Under the pieces are notes generated by a model that ran no database searches, was not told the origin of the DNA, and saw nothing but the letters and a program-made list of their open reading frames with translations. DNA of 64,000 nucleotides, from positions 17,673-81,672 of the forward strand of contig CAZHZT010000006.1 in assembly GCA_964537285.1 (NCBI GenBank), read 5' to 3'. Positions 51,872 through 61,052 of the stretch are shown here, in pieces. The first letter of the stretch is position 1. Each line of letters starts with the position of its first letter. The position numbers were made by a program, and so were the translations under genes. The stretch comes from CAZHZT01 sp964537285 (GTDB lineage Bacteria > Bacteroidota > Bacteroidia > Chitinophagales > Saprospiraceae).

Positions 51872-52372
51872 ATGGAATTACAAGTAAGCATTATTATGGG
51901 ATCGGACTCGGATTTGCCGGTGATGAGGAAGGCAGCCGAAGTACTGAAAGAATTAGACATTGACTTTGAACTGACTGTTGTTTCGGCGCATCGTACGCCG
52001 GAGCGGATGTTTGAATTTGCTCAAAATGCCCATTCGCGCGGTATAAAAGTAATCATTGCCGGGGCAGGAGGAGCGGCACATTTGCCTGGAATGGTGGCTT
52101 CTATTACGCCACTTCCGGTGATTGGCGTTCCCATAAAATCCTCCAACTCCATTGATGGCTGGGATTCTGTGCTGTCTATTTTGCAAATGCCGAGTGGAGT
52201 ACCCGTCGCTACCGTTGCGCTGAACGGGGCGCAGAATGCAGGGATTCTGGCAGCGCAAATCCTTGGTGCCGGCGATTTAGCTATTCAGGAGCGTATCCTG
52301 GCCTTTAAACAGCAATTGAAGGAGAAAGTGAGGCTGAAGTATGAGCGTATTGAGCGCGAGGGGTGGGAGTAG
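51872..52372 (+). CDS. purE: N5-carboxyaminoimidazole ribonucleotide mutase PurE
   Basis: The 166-residue protein has [95 protein letters not shown] and GILAAQILG. All active-site features of class I PurE are present (Ser, Asp, His in SAHRTP). It converts N5-CAIR to CAIR. The start ATG 51872 lies 12 bp after the half mobile element A7. It ends with TAG, so TAG works as an ordinary stop in this genome. Confidence 0.97.
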   Translation: MELQVSIIMGSDSDLPVMRKAAEVLKELDIDFELTVVSAHRTPERMFEFAQNAHSRGIKVIIAGAGGAAHLPGMVASITPLPVIGVPIKSSNSIDGWDSVLSILQMPSGVPVATVALNGAQNAGILAAQILGAGDLAIQERILAFKQQLKEKVRLKYERIEREGWE

Positions 52373-52397
52373 ATCAGCGTTTTTATTTTAACAAAAA

Positions 52398-52509
52398 CGT
52401 TCTTTGATAAATTGTGTGGAACTTCAAAATAATAAGCCTTGAATGCCCTTGTGGCTGAAAGGGTTATTATTTTGAAGTTCCATTTTTTCACAATTTATGT
52501 CAAAGAACT
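52398..52509. mobile_element. Family A MITE-like element, copy A8
   Basis: This 112-bp palindrome with ends CGTTCTTTGAT and GTCAAAGAACT is flanked by AACAAAAA (52390-52397) and AACAAAAT (52510-52517), an 8-bp duplication with one change. It lies 25 bp after purE and could act as its terminator. Confidence 0.82.
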
Positions 52510-52687
52510 AACAAAATAAACTGGATATCAGGAAATAAGTCCAAGAAAGCCTTTTGGAGAGGAAGAAACCTTTCGATACTTTTCCCAAAATGAGTGGGAG
52601 CAAAGCAAAGAACAGCAACAAACGCTCTCATCCCCATTTGGAAAAAGGGACCAAACCCCTCCCCGAATTGTACTTACCCCAACAACC

Positions 52688-53320
52688 CTATTCGCTGGTC
52701 AGGCTAACGTAATATATGAAATCCGTTCTGGGTGGATCCTTCAGTCCAGCCTGCCGCCCCATCGTGATCAATTGTCCCCGTTGGTAGGTACTGTGATTCA
52801 TACAATGATGTATCATATCTGCAATAAGCGTGTGTCCATCTCCGCGCGACCTGGGCCGTTTGGCTTTCAGCTCAGCGAGTGACATTGACTTCACATGATT
52901 GCTGAAATTTTCAGAAGCCTGTAACCAGCCATCCAACAGATCATCTTTACTTCCGGTAAAATCCCGGGCAGGAGAGTTATCTGAAGGTTCATCTCTCACG
53001 GTTTGCAACCATAGATACTCGGCACTCCAGATGTGTAAGACTGTTTCTTTCAGACTCGAAAAACTGGATTCGATTTCCCGGTTTAGATCCTCCTCGGAAG
53101 CTGAGCGCAACCAATCAACAAATTGCTGATTGGCCCAATGGTTGTAAGCGGAATACCGCTGCATCATTATAGTGAAATCATCTTGGGCAGGTTCAATAGA
53201 ATCCATAGCTACATATATATTATTTATATTGTTCCCTATATCTACTCCGTTAATTCCTTCATTTGGCATAACCGAGACAGCTAACAACAGTTGAACGCCG
53301 AGCATGATAGATGATAACAT
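52688..53320 (-). CDS. DinB-family metal-binding protein
   Basis: The DinB four-helix pattern is clear: MMQRYSAYNHWANQQFVDWL with a first His, LKETVLHIWSAEYLWLQTV with the second, and MIHHCMNHSTYQRGQLITMG with the third. These three histidines bind a divalent metal. DinB/YfiT-like proteins act as thiol-dependent transferases or stress proteins. The 210-residue frame carries an extra hydrophobic N-terminus (LSSIMLGVQLLLAVSVM), which might be a signal peptide. The alternative start ATG at 53206 (MDSIEPAQDDFTIMMQ) gives the usual cytoplasmic length of 172. I cannot decide between them from sequence alone. Confidence 0.85.
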   Translation of the reverse strand: MLSSIMLGVQLLLAVSVMPNEGINGVDIGNNINNIYVAMDSIEPAQDDFTIMMQRYSAYNHWANQQFVDWLRSASEEDLNREIESSFSSLKETVLHIWSAEYLWLQTVRDEPSDNSPARDFTGSKDDLLDGWLQASENFSNHVKSMSLAELKAKRPRSRGDGHTLIADMIHHCMNHSTYQRGQLITMGRQAGLKDPPRTDFIYYVSLTSE

Positions 53321-53445
53321 ATTTTATTTTTTGAGATTTAAATTACAGTGTATTATATAACGGCTCAAAGTTACAAAATAAAATCTGATGAAGTCTCAAA
53401 TACATACTTGACGGCTTCTGCTAAAAAAATTAAACAGAAAAGGGA

Positions 53446-53453
53446 TATCTTTG
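53446..53453 (+). promoter_or_regulatory. Possible -7 box for the LCIB-like gene
   Basis: TATCTTTG fits TAnnTTTG, 155 bp before the start codon at 53608. A long 5' untranslated region would result. Confidence 0.35.
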
Positions 53454-53607
53454 AAAGGATAAAAGGCAAACAACCTGAAAAGACTGAAAAAATTTGAGGA
53501 AGCAATAGAATTTTACATTTAGGCGTTAATCCCAAAAAAAATACCTTGTATTATAAAGGAAGAAATGACTCAATAATAACTTAGGAACGTTACAAAAATA
53601 AAAACAA

Positions 53608-54321
53608 ATGCTCCAGAGAAAATTTGAAGAGGTTGTCCTCAATAACTACCCAGATGCGCTTGACACCCGTGATACTTCCATAAGGTATCTTGGTCTCTTG
53701 CAAAATAATCATGACATAGATATTTCCAAAATGCTCATGGCAACCAGCTTATGTTCAGATGATATCAACATCCCATCAACTTCATTCTTCAATGTCGTTT
53801 TGGGCCCCTTCTTTCTGGGCGGACTAGGTGGGTTACCCTATGCCGGAATAACCGGTTTAACCGCATTTGCACATCATATTCCGGATAATGGAACCGCTTT
53901 CATCTTTTACGGTCCGCATATTGGCGTTACCCTGGAAAATGAAGTAGGAAAAATGTATCGCCCCCGGCAAGAAAAAGCAGGTGCTTGTTGTGGAGCACTA
54001 ATGCTGGCTTTAGAACGATTCAAGGATGATACGTATTCACCTGAAATAAAGAAAAATGATTACCAGCAATCTTATTTAGAAAGTTTACTTTTCCCAAGAA
54101 GAGAGGAAATTGTAAATGACGAGTCGCCGCAGAGGAAAATTACAGAATGTACCTTTGAACTTATCGATGAAATGTTACATGAATACCTCAAAGCGATAAA
54201 AAGTGAGTTTAAAGTGGATAAAATAGGTCTATTGGGGGGCATCGTAATTAACACAGATTTTGGTATTGATGATTATTTCTCCGTGAGGAATTTCGAAATT
54301 ATGCGGACAAGATATTTGTGA
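53608..54321 (+). CDS. LCIB-like (theta/beta-type) putative carbonic anhydrase
   Basis: The 237-residue protein resembles the limiting-CO2-inducible protein B family of algae. LGPFFLGGLGGLPYAGITGL is followed by TAFAHHIPDNG and FIFYGPHIGV, and AGACCGALMLALERF comes after YRPRQEK. Likely zinc ligands are C49 (SLCSDD, with D51), H104 (GPHIG) and C128 (ACCGA). The Cys-Asp and His-Cys spacings agree with what I recall of LCIB structures, but the arginine that pairs with the aspartate is not obvious. The enzyme would hydrate CO2 in the cytoplasm. It has no signal peptide and stands alone. Family membership is fairly sure; activity is not proven. Confidence 0.8.
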   Translation: MLQRKFEEVVLNNYPDALDTRDTSIRYLGLLQNNHDIDISKMLMATSLCSDDINIPSTSFFNVVLGPFFLGGLGGLPYAGITGLTAFAHHIPDNGTAFIFYGPHIGVTLENEVGKMYRPRQEKAGACCGALMLALERFKDDTYSPEIKKNDYQQSYLESLLFPRREEIVNDESPQRKITECTFELIDEMLHEYLKAIKSEFKVDKIGLLGGIVINTDFGIDDYFSVRNFEIMRTRYL

Positions 54322-54566
54322 AACCATTTCCTCAGTAGTAAGGTAAGTATACCTTCAGGCGTGATTGCCTTCACAAGCTGCCTACTCGTGGCTGTCGGCT
54401 TTTATTTTCATTTGTAGAAGCATTTTTTGCTTGGAGATCGATAGTTTATACAACTTAATTCCGAGAACTACTTATTCTCTGAACCTTCCCTGATCTTTAA
54501 TACGAAAGTGGTCAAGCAGGGGTTGCTCTGCGGACACATGATCACGGATGTATTTGGGCATGCTCT
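54322..54566. other. Spacer with possible gene debris
   Basis: The stretch 54509-54566 can be read as KVVKQGLLCGHMITDVFGHA in a frame different from the remnant that follows, which suggests one decayed membrane-protein gene. The rest shows nothing I can name. Confidence 0.3.
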
Positions 54567-54710
54567 ATGGCTGCTGCCTGTACCTTGGACTTCCTGGAGA
54601 ACCTTCTAGCAATCAAACCCTTAACTGAAACAGGGCTCAACATCTACCTTGTCCTGGCTCCGGTATGGGCAATTCTTACAGGGGAATTTCTAATGCGCAT
54701 TAAAACATGA
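54567..54710 (+). pseudogene. Remnant of a small membrane protein
   Basis: A 47-codon frame reads MAAACTLDFLENLLAIKPL and then GLNIYLVLAPVWAILTGEFL ending MRIKT-TGA. One hydrophobic helix is clear. Upstream text in another frame (GHMITDVFGHALWL) hints that the gene was longer. The family is not recognised. Confidence 0.35.
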
Positions 54711-54816
54711 ATCATCCAGAATTTTTTCGAAATATTCGGCATAATGGTTAAAACTAATTCTTTTGTTAATCCTTTTTAAATAATACAGGTGTATAAAATT
54801 TTATATTTAACCCATT

Positions 54817-57800
54817 ATGAAGTTCAACTTGCTTAATCGTAGGAGATTTTGGAAAAAGCTTATCCTCTTTAGCATCCTATTGCCTTTGCTACTCATTGGG
54901 CTGTTAAGCTTTATCGTTTATCAAAATCAAGACGGGCTCATACAGGGGGAAATAGAAGCCCTGAATAAAACCTACGAAGGTTTAATTGTAATAGGAGATA
55001 CGCACATCGCCCCCTTTAAAAACTTCCCTTATATCTCCGTAAAAATCGATAGCGTTAGGGTGTATGAATCAAAAGAGCCGGATGCTTCGCTTTTGTTAGC
55101 TGTAGCAGATATCTATGTGGGCTTTAACCTGTGGGACATCCTGGCCGGAAATTATGACGTTAAGAAATTGTTGGTAGAGGATGGTTTTTTTAATATAATT
55201 AAGCACGAGGATGGCCGTATTAATATTCAAAATGCACTAAGCAGCCCAAGTGAGAAAACCGTGGAAAGCGCACCTCTTGATATTCATTTAAAAAATATTG
55301 AACTCAAGAATCTCGACATCCACAAATTGGATGAAGGGAGTAAGCTGGATATTGAAACCTACATCTACTGGGCAAAAAGCGGGTTTAAAACCGCAAATAA
55401 TCAAATGGATGCCCATATTGATACCGAGTTTGAGCTAAATATCATTCAGGACCAGGATACGAGCTTTATAAAACATAAACACTTTGAGTTCCATACGGAT
55501 GTTTCGTTTGATGAATCGTCGGGCTTACTTGAAATCGCCCCATCGGGTATCAAGCTGGAAAATGGCGATTTTAAGTTTCAGGGGAGTATTGAAACGAAAA
55601 AAGATTGGACATTGGACTTGCATGTAAACGGGACCAAGCCAAACTTTGATATGCTGATCGCTTTTGCTCCGGAAGGCCTAATCCCGACCTTAGAACGCTA
55701 TAACAATGCCGGGGAAATTTATTTTAATGCCGATGTAGTGGGTCCAACAGGCGATGGCCAAATGCCCTTTATCGATGTGGAATTCGGCGCGAACGAAGCC
55801 TTTTTAGAAAACGTAGATGTTCGCAAGAGAGTGGATGATCTGGGCTTTAGAGGGCACTTCACCAATGGTAAGGAGAAATCCTTCGAATCAATGGAGTTTT
55901 CTATTAAAAATTTCACCTCCAAACTAGAGCAGGGGAACTTTGTCGCTTCATTGCTCGTGACAAATTTCATTGAACCCGAGGTAGACCTACAGCTAAATAC
56001 AGACTTTAACTTAGAGTTTCTTACCCAGTTTTTTAATTTATCAGCTATAGAAAATGTTTCCGGCCATGTAAAGCTCGATATGCACTTTCATGACATCATT
56101 GACCTGGAACATCCGGAGAAAACGCTTGACGCCCTAAATCAAGCCTACTACAGCGAATTAAGAATTGAAAACCTCCAGGTGGAATCCTCTGATTTAATGA
56201 TCCCCATTGATCAATTGGATATGCATTTTGTTATGACGGGCAAGCGGGTTGTTTTGGATACATTCCATCTAAAAATGGGGGCTACAGACCTATCCCTGAA
56301 GGGGCATATTTCTGATCTTCCGGCCATCGTTCATCACACGGGCAATCCTGTTGAAGCAGTACTGGAAATAAGCTCAAATGTACTAGACCTTTCTGAATTG
56401 ACGGGCTTTTCAAAAGGAGATAGTACCGGGATAGATGAGCGCATAGAAGATTTGCAACTGCTGTTGAAGGCCGAATCCAGCGGGCGGGCCATTACCGAAT
56501 CTAAATACTTACCCGAAGGCACGTTTAGGGTGGAAAAACTGCATGCCCGGCTAAAAAACTTTGCACATAAGCTGCATGACTTTCATGCGGACATTCTCAT
56601 CGATAGCAATAGCATAAAGATTGCAGACTTCAGCGGGTTCATTGATAAATCTGACCTCCATTTTAAGGGCCATATACATAACTACGGCTCTTTAATGGAA
56701 GATACCCTAGCCGGAGATGTCAAATTGAACACTCCCGTTGAAGCAGAACTGGCCATTAGCTCAAAGCTATTAGATATTGCAGCATTAACGGGCTTTACGA
56801 AAGGAGATACCACCGGGATAGATGAGCAGCTAGAAGACTTTAACGTACAAATGAAATTCAATTCTACTGCTCGTGGATTGACAAAGTATAGCTATTTGCC
56901 GGAAGGCGAGTTCTTCATTAAAGACCTCCATGCTCAACTGAAACACTATCCTCATGAGCTGCACGATTTTCACGTTGACATTCTTATTGATGAGCGAGAT
57001 TTAAAAATTAAAGACTTTACCGGCTTTATTGATCAATCCGACTTTCATTTCAATGGCTATTTTCATGATTACGGTTTCTGGATGAAAGACACCCTGAATG
57101 GGGATGTGAAATTGGATATGAGCTTAAACGCTGAACGGCTAAAACTGGAAAATCTCTTTTCGTATCAAGGCGAAAACTATGTTCCCGAAGATTATCGCCA
57201 CGAGGAATTTGACGATCTTAAGGTACACGTAAAAGGCGCAATGAATTATAAAGATTCCGGACTTCATTCAATAGATGTTGAGTTGGATCAATTTGATGCA
57301 AAAATGCAGGTACACCCAATGCGGTTTGAAGATTTTTCAGGGAGATTTCATTATGAAGATGAGCATCTGGTCATAGAAAAAATGCATGGTAAAATAGGCC
57401 GTAGCCTTTTCGACATCGATATGAACTATTACCTCGGGAAAGATGAATCCATTAAACTACGGGATAATCATTTTGGCTTAAAAGCAAAGTACATTGATTT
57501 TGATCAATTATTTGCCTTTAACCTAACACCACCCGGTAAATCCAAAACAACGGCCCCCCAAAGCCCAACTACCGAGGATGTGGAAGCCCACAGCACAGCA
57601 TTTAATATTTACGAGCTTCCCTTTACCGATATGACCTTTGATATTGACGTGGATCATTTTATGTATCAACGCCTTGATCTGCAAGATATTCATGGTAGAC
57701 TAAGAATGACCCATGATCACTACATCTACATTGATACGATGAGTTTGCGTGCTGCCGGAGGGCAATTCTTAATTTCAGGCTATTTCAACGGAAGCAATCC

Positions 57801-58428
57801 TGACCGGATTTACCTCAAGCCAAGCTTAAAAGTAATCCAAGCTGATATAGACCAGTTGCTCTTCAAGTACGAATACTTCGGGCAGGATGAGGTACTTTCC
57901 GATTATGTCCACGGGCAATTATCAGCAGCTATCAGCGGCAATATTCGCATGTATCCGGATATGGTACCCGACATAGATCAATCTGAAATTCACATAGATG
58001 TTGAACTGTTGAATGGAAGCCTGGAAAACTATGAGCCGGTACTTATGTTATCGGATTACATGGGCGATAAAAACTTGTCTTTGGTTCAGTTTGACACGCT
58101 TAAAAACCACATGGATATTACGAATGGAACCCTTAAGATCCCAAATATGACCATAGAATCGACTTTAGGCCATTACGAGTTATCAGGGGAGCAGTCACTG
58201 GTCGGTAAACTGGAATATTACATTCGCATTCCATGGAAAATAATTAATCAAGCCGTCCGCTATAAGCTTTTCGCTAATAAAAAAACAAAAGAGGGGGAAG
58301 TAGGGGATGATGAAATTATAGAAAAGGACCCCAATAAAAAAACACGCTATTTAAACCTTAGGGTAAAAGGCACACTAGATGATTACGACATCCAACTGTG
58401 GAAAAAAAAGAAAAAGAATGAGGATTAA
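54817..58428 (+). CDS. AsmA/TamB-like inner-membrane-anchored protein
   Basis: The 1203-residue protein has an N-terminal membrane anchor (KLILFSILLPLLLIGLLSFI) and then a long beta-rich periplasmic body. It starts with the AsmA-like VIGDTHIAPFKNFPYISVKI and LAVADIYVGFNLWDILAGNY. Such proteins are thought to form lipid-transfer grooves between membranes; the role here is inferred. Two adjacent blocks of about 125 residues are clear duplicates: one starts EAVLEISSNVLDLSELTGFS (about 512) and the other EAELAISSKLLDIAALTGFT (about 645). Each has TGID, YLPEG, HDFH, DILID and GFID motifs. The end is ordinary (YNLRVKGTL-type beta strands, then lysine-rich). No damage is seen. Confidence 0.85.
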   Translation: MKFNLLNRRRFWKKLILFSILLPLLLIGLLSFIVYQNQDGLIQGEIEALNKTYEGLIVIGDTHIAPFKNFPYISVKIDSVRVYESKEPDASLLLAVADIYVGFNLWDILAGNYDVKKLLVEDGFFNIIKHEDGRINIQNALSSPSEKTVESAPLDIHLKNIELKNLDIHKLDEGSKLDIETYIYWAKSGFKTANNQMDAHIDTEFELNIIQDQDTSFIKHKHFEFHTDVSFDESSGLLEIAPSGIKLENGDFKFQGSIETKKDWTLDLHVNGTKPNFDMLIAFAPEGLIPTLERYNNAGEIYFNADVVGPTGDGQMPFIDVEFGANEAFLENVDVRKRVDDLGFRGHFTNGKEKSFESMEFSIKNFTSKLEQGNFVASLLVTNFIEPEVDLQLNTDFNLEFLTQFFNLSAIENVSGHVKLDMHFHDIIDLEHPEKTLDALNQAYYSELRIENLQVESSDLMIPIDQLDMHFVMTGKRVVLDTFHLKMGATDLSLKGHISDLPAIVHHTGNPVEAVLEISSNVLDLSELTGFSKGDSTGIDERIEDLQLLLKAESSGRAITESKYLPEGTFRVEKLHARLKNFAHKLHDFHADILIDSNSIKIADFSGFIDKSDLHFKGHIHNYGSLMEDTLAGDVKLNTPVEAELAISSKLLDIAALTGFTKGDTTGIDEQLEDFNVQMKFNSTARGLTKYSYLPEGEFFIKDLHAQLKHYPHELHDFHVDILIDERDLKIKDFTGFIDQSDFHFNGYFHDYGFWMKDTLNGDVKLDMSLNAERLKLENLFSYQGENYVPEDYRHEEFDDLKVHVKGAMNYKDSGLHSIDVELDQFDAKMQVHPMRFEDFSGRFHYEDEHLVIEKMHGKIGRSLFDIDMNYYLGKDESIKLRDNHFGLKAKYIDFDQLFAFNLTPPGKSKTTAPQSPTTEDVEAHSTAFNIYELPFTDMTFDIDVDHFMYQRLDLQDIHGRLRMTHDHYIYIDTMSLRAAGGQFLISGYFNGSNPDRIYLKPSLKVIQADIDQLLFKYEYFGQDEVLSDYVHGQLSAAISGNIRMYPDMVPDIDQSEIHIDVELLNGSLENYEPVLMLSDYMGDKNLSLVQFDTLKNHMDITNGTLKIPNMTIESTLGHYELSGEQSLVGKLEYYIRIPWKIINQAVRYKLFANKKTKEGEVGDDEIIEKDPNKKTRYLNLRVKGTLDDYDIQLWKKKKKNED

Positions 58429-58481
58429 AATGCAGGCAAGGGCTTGAAATTTTTTCCTTAATTAATTTATTTAAAAAGATC

Positions 58482-58593
58482 AGTTCTTTGACATAAATTG
58501 TGATAAAATGGAGTTTAAAAATGATAATCCCTTCAGCCACCAGGGCATTCAGATTTCATCATTTTTAAACTCCACACAATTTGTCAAAGAACG
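58482..58593. mobile_element. Family A MITE-like element, copy A9
   Basis: This is a 112-bp palindrome with ends AGTTCTTTGAC and GTCAAAGAACG. AAAAGATC is duplicated at 58474-58481 and 58594-58601. The arms differ from other copies at several paired positions (GGAGTTTAAAAATGATAATC). Confidence 0.87.
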
Positions 58594-58616
58594 AAAAGAT
58601 CAAAAACAAACATCTT

Positions 58617-58730
58617 ATGGCAGAAAAAAAGAATAAGAACCAAGTCTTTGCATTGGCTATTGGAGTGGGAATCGGAATGATTTTATACAAGGTAATTTTT
58701 GACGTATTGTGGCCCATGTTTTTCAATTGA
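58617..58730 (+). CDS. Small single-pass membrane protein (37 aa)
   Basis: ATG 58617 opens MAEKKNKNQVFALAIGVGIG, continuing MILYKVIFDVLWPMFFN and stopping at TGA 58728-58730. A lysine-rich start is followed by one hydrophobic helix, so it is probably a small inner-membrane protein. It begins 24 bp after element A9 and follows the AsmA-like gene on the same strand. I do not recognise a family. Confidence rests on its typical short membrane-peptide composition and clean start. Confidence 0.55.
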   Translation: MAEKKNKNQVFALAIGVGIGMILYKVIFDVLWPMFFN

Positions 58731-58820
58731 ATTAGAATATCTGAGCCTTAAAAGCGGCTCTCATTCAACAAATTTAGCTATATTCAGCAATTGGTCAAAG
58801 AACGTGATTATTTAAATTTT

Positions 58821-58909
58821 GGTAGTGGGTAGAATCCGTTGATGGATTTATCTAATAAGCTTTACAACTTAAGGTTAACACTCCTCATCAACCGGTTTTA
58901 CCCACTACC
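58821..58909. mobile_element. Family C MITE-like element, copy C2
   Basis: This 89-bp element is the exact reverse complement of 3086-3174. TAAATTTT is duplicated at 58813-58820 and 58910-58917. The remnant GTCAAAGAACG of family A lies just upstream (about 58795). Confidence 0.88.
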
Positions 58910-58917
58910 TAAATTTT

Positions 58918-59329
58918 TATCAAAATAAGTAATTCACGGAATTTGGACTACTAATCATTTAATAAAATTGAGTGATTTTTGAAAATTATTTTACCCTATT
59001 TAATGCAGTGTAACCTAATGCATGAATTTTCTACTAAGCAATCATCTTGTATCTTATTTCCGCAGCCCAATTTGTTTCTGACGACTTCCAACCGTACCTA
59101 CACTCGAATTCATCCCAGTTCCTGTAAACTTAATCTATACCAGCATCGAAGTGGTTTGGGAACTGATGACTTGCTCTTGCTGCCTGCTGCAGCGTTTTTC
59201 GCCTTGCATCAAACAACAATAGCGGCGTCCTAATTTTCCCAGACCACTCCGGTTTTGGTATAGTCGAAAGCTTCTCAAAAAAAACGAAAATCCGCATAAA
59301 TATGTAAAATAAGTTTGGCAAATCTTTTT
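58918..59329. other. Intergenic gap, no convincing gene
   Basis: A rightward open frame at 58979-59233 has no start context, composition or family likeness, so I regard it as noncoding. The gap leads to a -7-like box at 59330. Confidence 0.4.
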
Positions 59330-59337
59330 TACTTTTG
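59330..59337 (+). promoter_or_regulatory. -7 box of the beta-helix gene
   Basis: TACTTTTG fits TAnnTTTG and lies 47 bp upstream of the chosen ATG at 59385. Confidence 0.45.
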
Positions 59338-59384
59338 GGTTGAATGCTGATGTGACCAACCTTCTAAGTACGAAAAATAAAAAA

Positions 59385-60979
59385 ATGAGTTATAATTCCA
59401 CATTTTTGCTCATCCTTATGGTGATGTGCCTTCCTTATGCATTTTATGCACAGATCGGCATCAATTCCGATAATTCGGCGCCCGACCCTAGCGCTATGCT
59501 GGATGTGAAATCCACCAGCCAGGGCTTTCTGACGCCTCGAATGACCCAGGCAGAACGAAATACCATTGCCAATCCCGCCACCGGCCTTTTAATTTATCAA
59601 ATGGACGATGCCCCCGGGTTTTATTACAATCAAGGAACGCCTGCGACCCCGGATTGGGTGCGCATCGGCAACGATGAAAATGAGGTCGTCTGTGATTCCC
59701 GCATCCCGATTGATTCGGTGGCGCATTTCGCCTCTTATAACGGCCGCTTCACGAGCTACCTCATCACTGAACCCGGCTCTTATTACCTCACCGGCAACAT
59801 TTTATCCGCTCAAACAAATGCAATTGGCATTTACATCGATAGCGATAATGTGACCCTGGATTTGAAGGGTTTCACCCTTGCTGGAACAGGGGCAGATGTG
59901 GGTAGTGCTGATGGAATTTATATTCCTGGCACAAAATATAACATAACGATAAAGAACGGCCTGATTGATAACTGGGGAAGCGGGGAATCGATGGCCTCTC
60001 CGTAAGGAATAGTTTGTTTCAATATGTCACCGCTACGAATTGTGGTGACGAAGGTTTTATTTTGGGTAGCAATGATGTACTTATTGATTGTATTGCTTAT
60101 GGAAACGGTAGAAATGGGTTCGATGTTTTACTAGCTTGTAATTTTATTCGCTGCACATCAAGTGAGAATACAGAAGATGGGTTTGCAGGGGCTGGCGGCT
60201 CGCAATTTATTAATTGCACCGCCTTTAACAATGGGAGCAAGGGCATAGATGGAAGTAATGATTCCTATGCCATCGGTTGCGTGGTTACGGATAATGTAGA
60301 AGAAGGCATTGAAATGAGTAATGATTGTTTCGTACACAAATGTACAGCTTACAACAATTTGACCCACGGCATCGAAGTGGGGTCAAGCTGCAGGGTTTCC
60401 TTTAGTATTGCCACGTTTAACAACGGAGATGGCATCCGGGTACGCGGTTTAACAGGCGTGGTGTACGCTTGTGTTTCACACGAAAATGATATGATAGGCA
60501 TACATTGCTCCAGCACGACTACTTGCAGTATTGTACTGGAAGGCAATGGGGTGACCGATAACGATGTAGCAGGAATAAAAGTGTCGGGGTCTGGAGCGTT
60601 GGTAATCGGTAATCGCTGTGCAGGAAACGTTAACCCTGATTTCGATTTACATTCAGGGACCAATCATGGGCCCATCTTAAATGTAAACAATGTAACCGTA
60701 TCCATTATGGCCGATATCGGGGGGAACAGCATTCCTGCAGAAACGATTAGCTTTTCTATTTTAGATCAAGGTGGTCTTCCTTTGCCTTTTATGCAATCCG
60801 GCACAAGTGCTGATTTTGTCTTCGATGTTAGTAGCTTAGGTCCCGGAACTTACATTATGCGTATTGCTTTCGATGCCCTGGCTACCGATCACACACAGCC
60901 TGGGTGTGTTGAGTCTACGGAGCGGATGTTCAATGTTCTCAATGTAGATTGTGGGAGCTTTCCCTGGGACGGGAATTGA
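59385..60979 (+). pseudogene. Secreted right-handed beta-helix protein, frameshifted
   Basis: From ATG 59385 the protein has a signal peptide (YNSTFLLILMVMCLPYAFYA). A typical Bacteroidota tail-fibre-like opening follows (PSAMLDVKSTSQGFLTPRMT), then a beta-helix (GSYYLTGNILSAQTNAIGIY, NVTLDLKGFTLAG). The first frame stops at 60005. The other frame already reads RGIDGLSVRNSLFQYVTATN across the break and runs to 60979 with parallel beta-helix turns (GFILGSNDVLIDCIAYGNG, KCTAYNNLTHGIEVGSSC). One missing base in the GGGG run at 59982-59985 explains it. The joined product is about 530 residues and may bind or cleave polysaccharide. It is either a real pseudogene or a sequencing error. Confidence 0.78.
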
Positions 60980-61052
60980 TTTGTTGAGGTGCTTATTGCA
61001 AAGTACCTGGCGGCAGAATAATTTCTTTGCAACAAACACCTCAACTTTAACC

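Noticed and set aside
58979..59233. 84-codon rightward frame
   Set aside because: No family likeness, odd composition, no start context; it is probably chance openness in a spacer.
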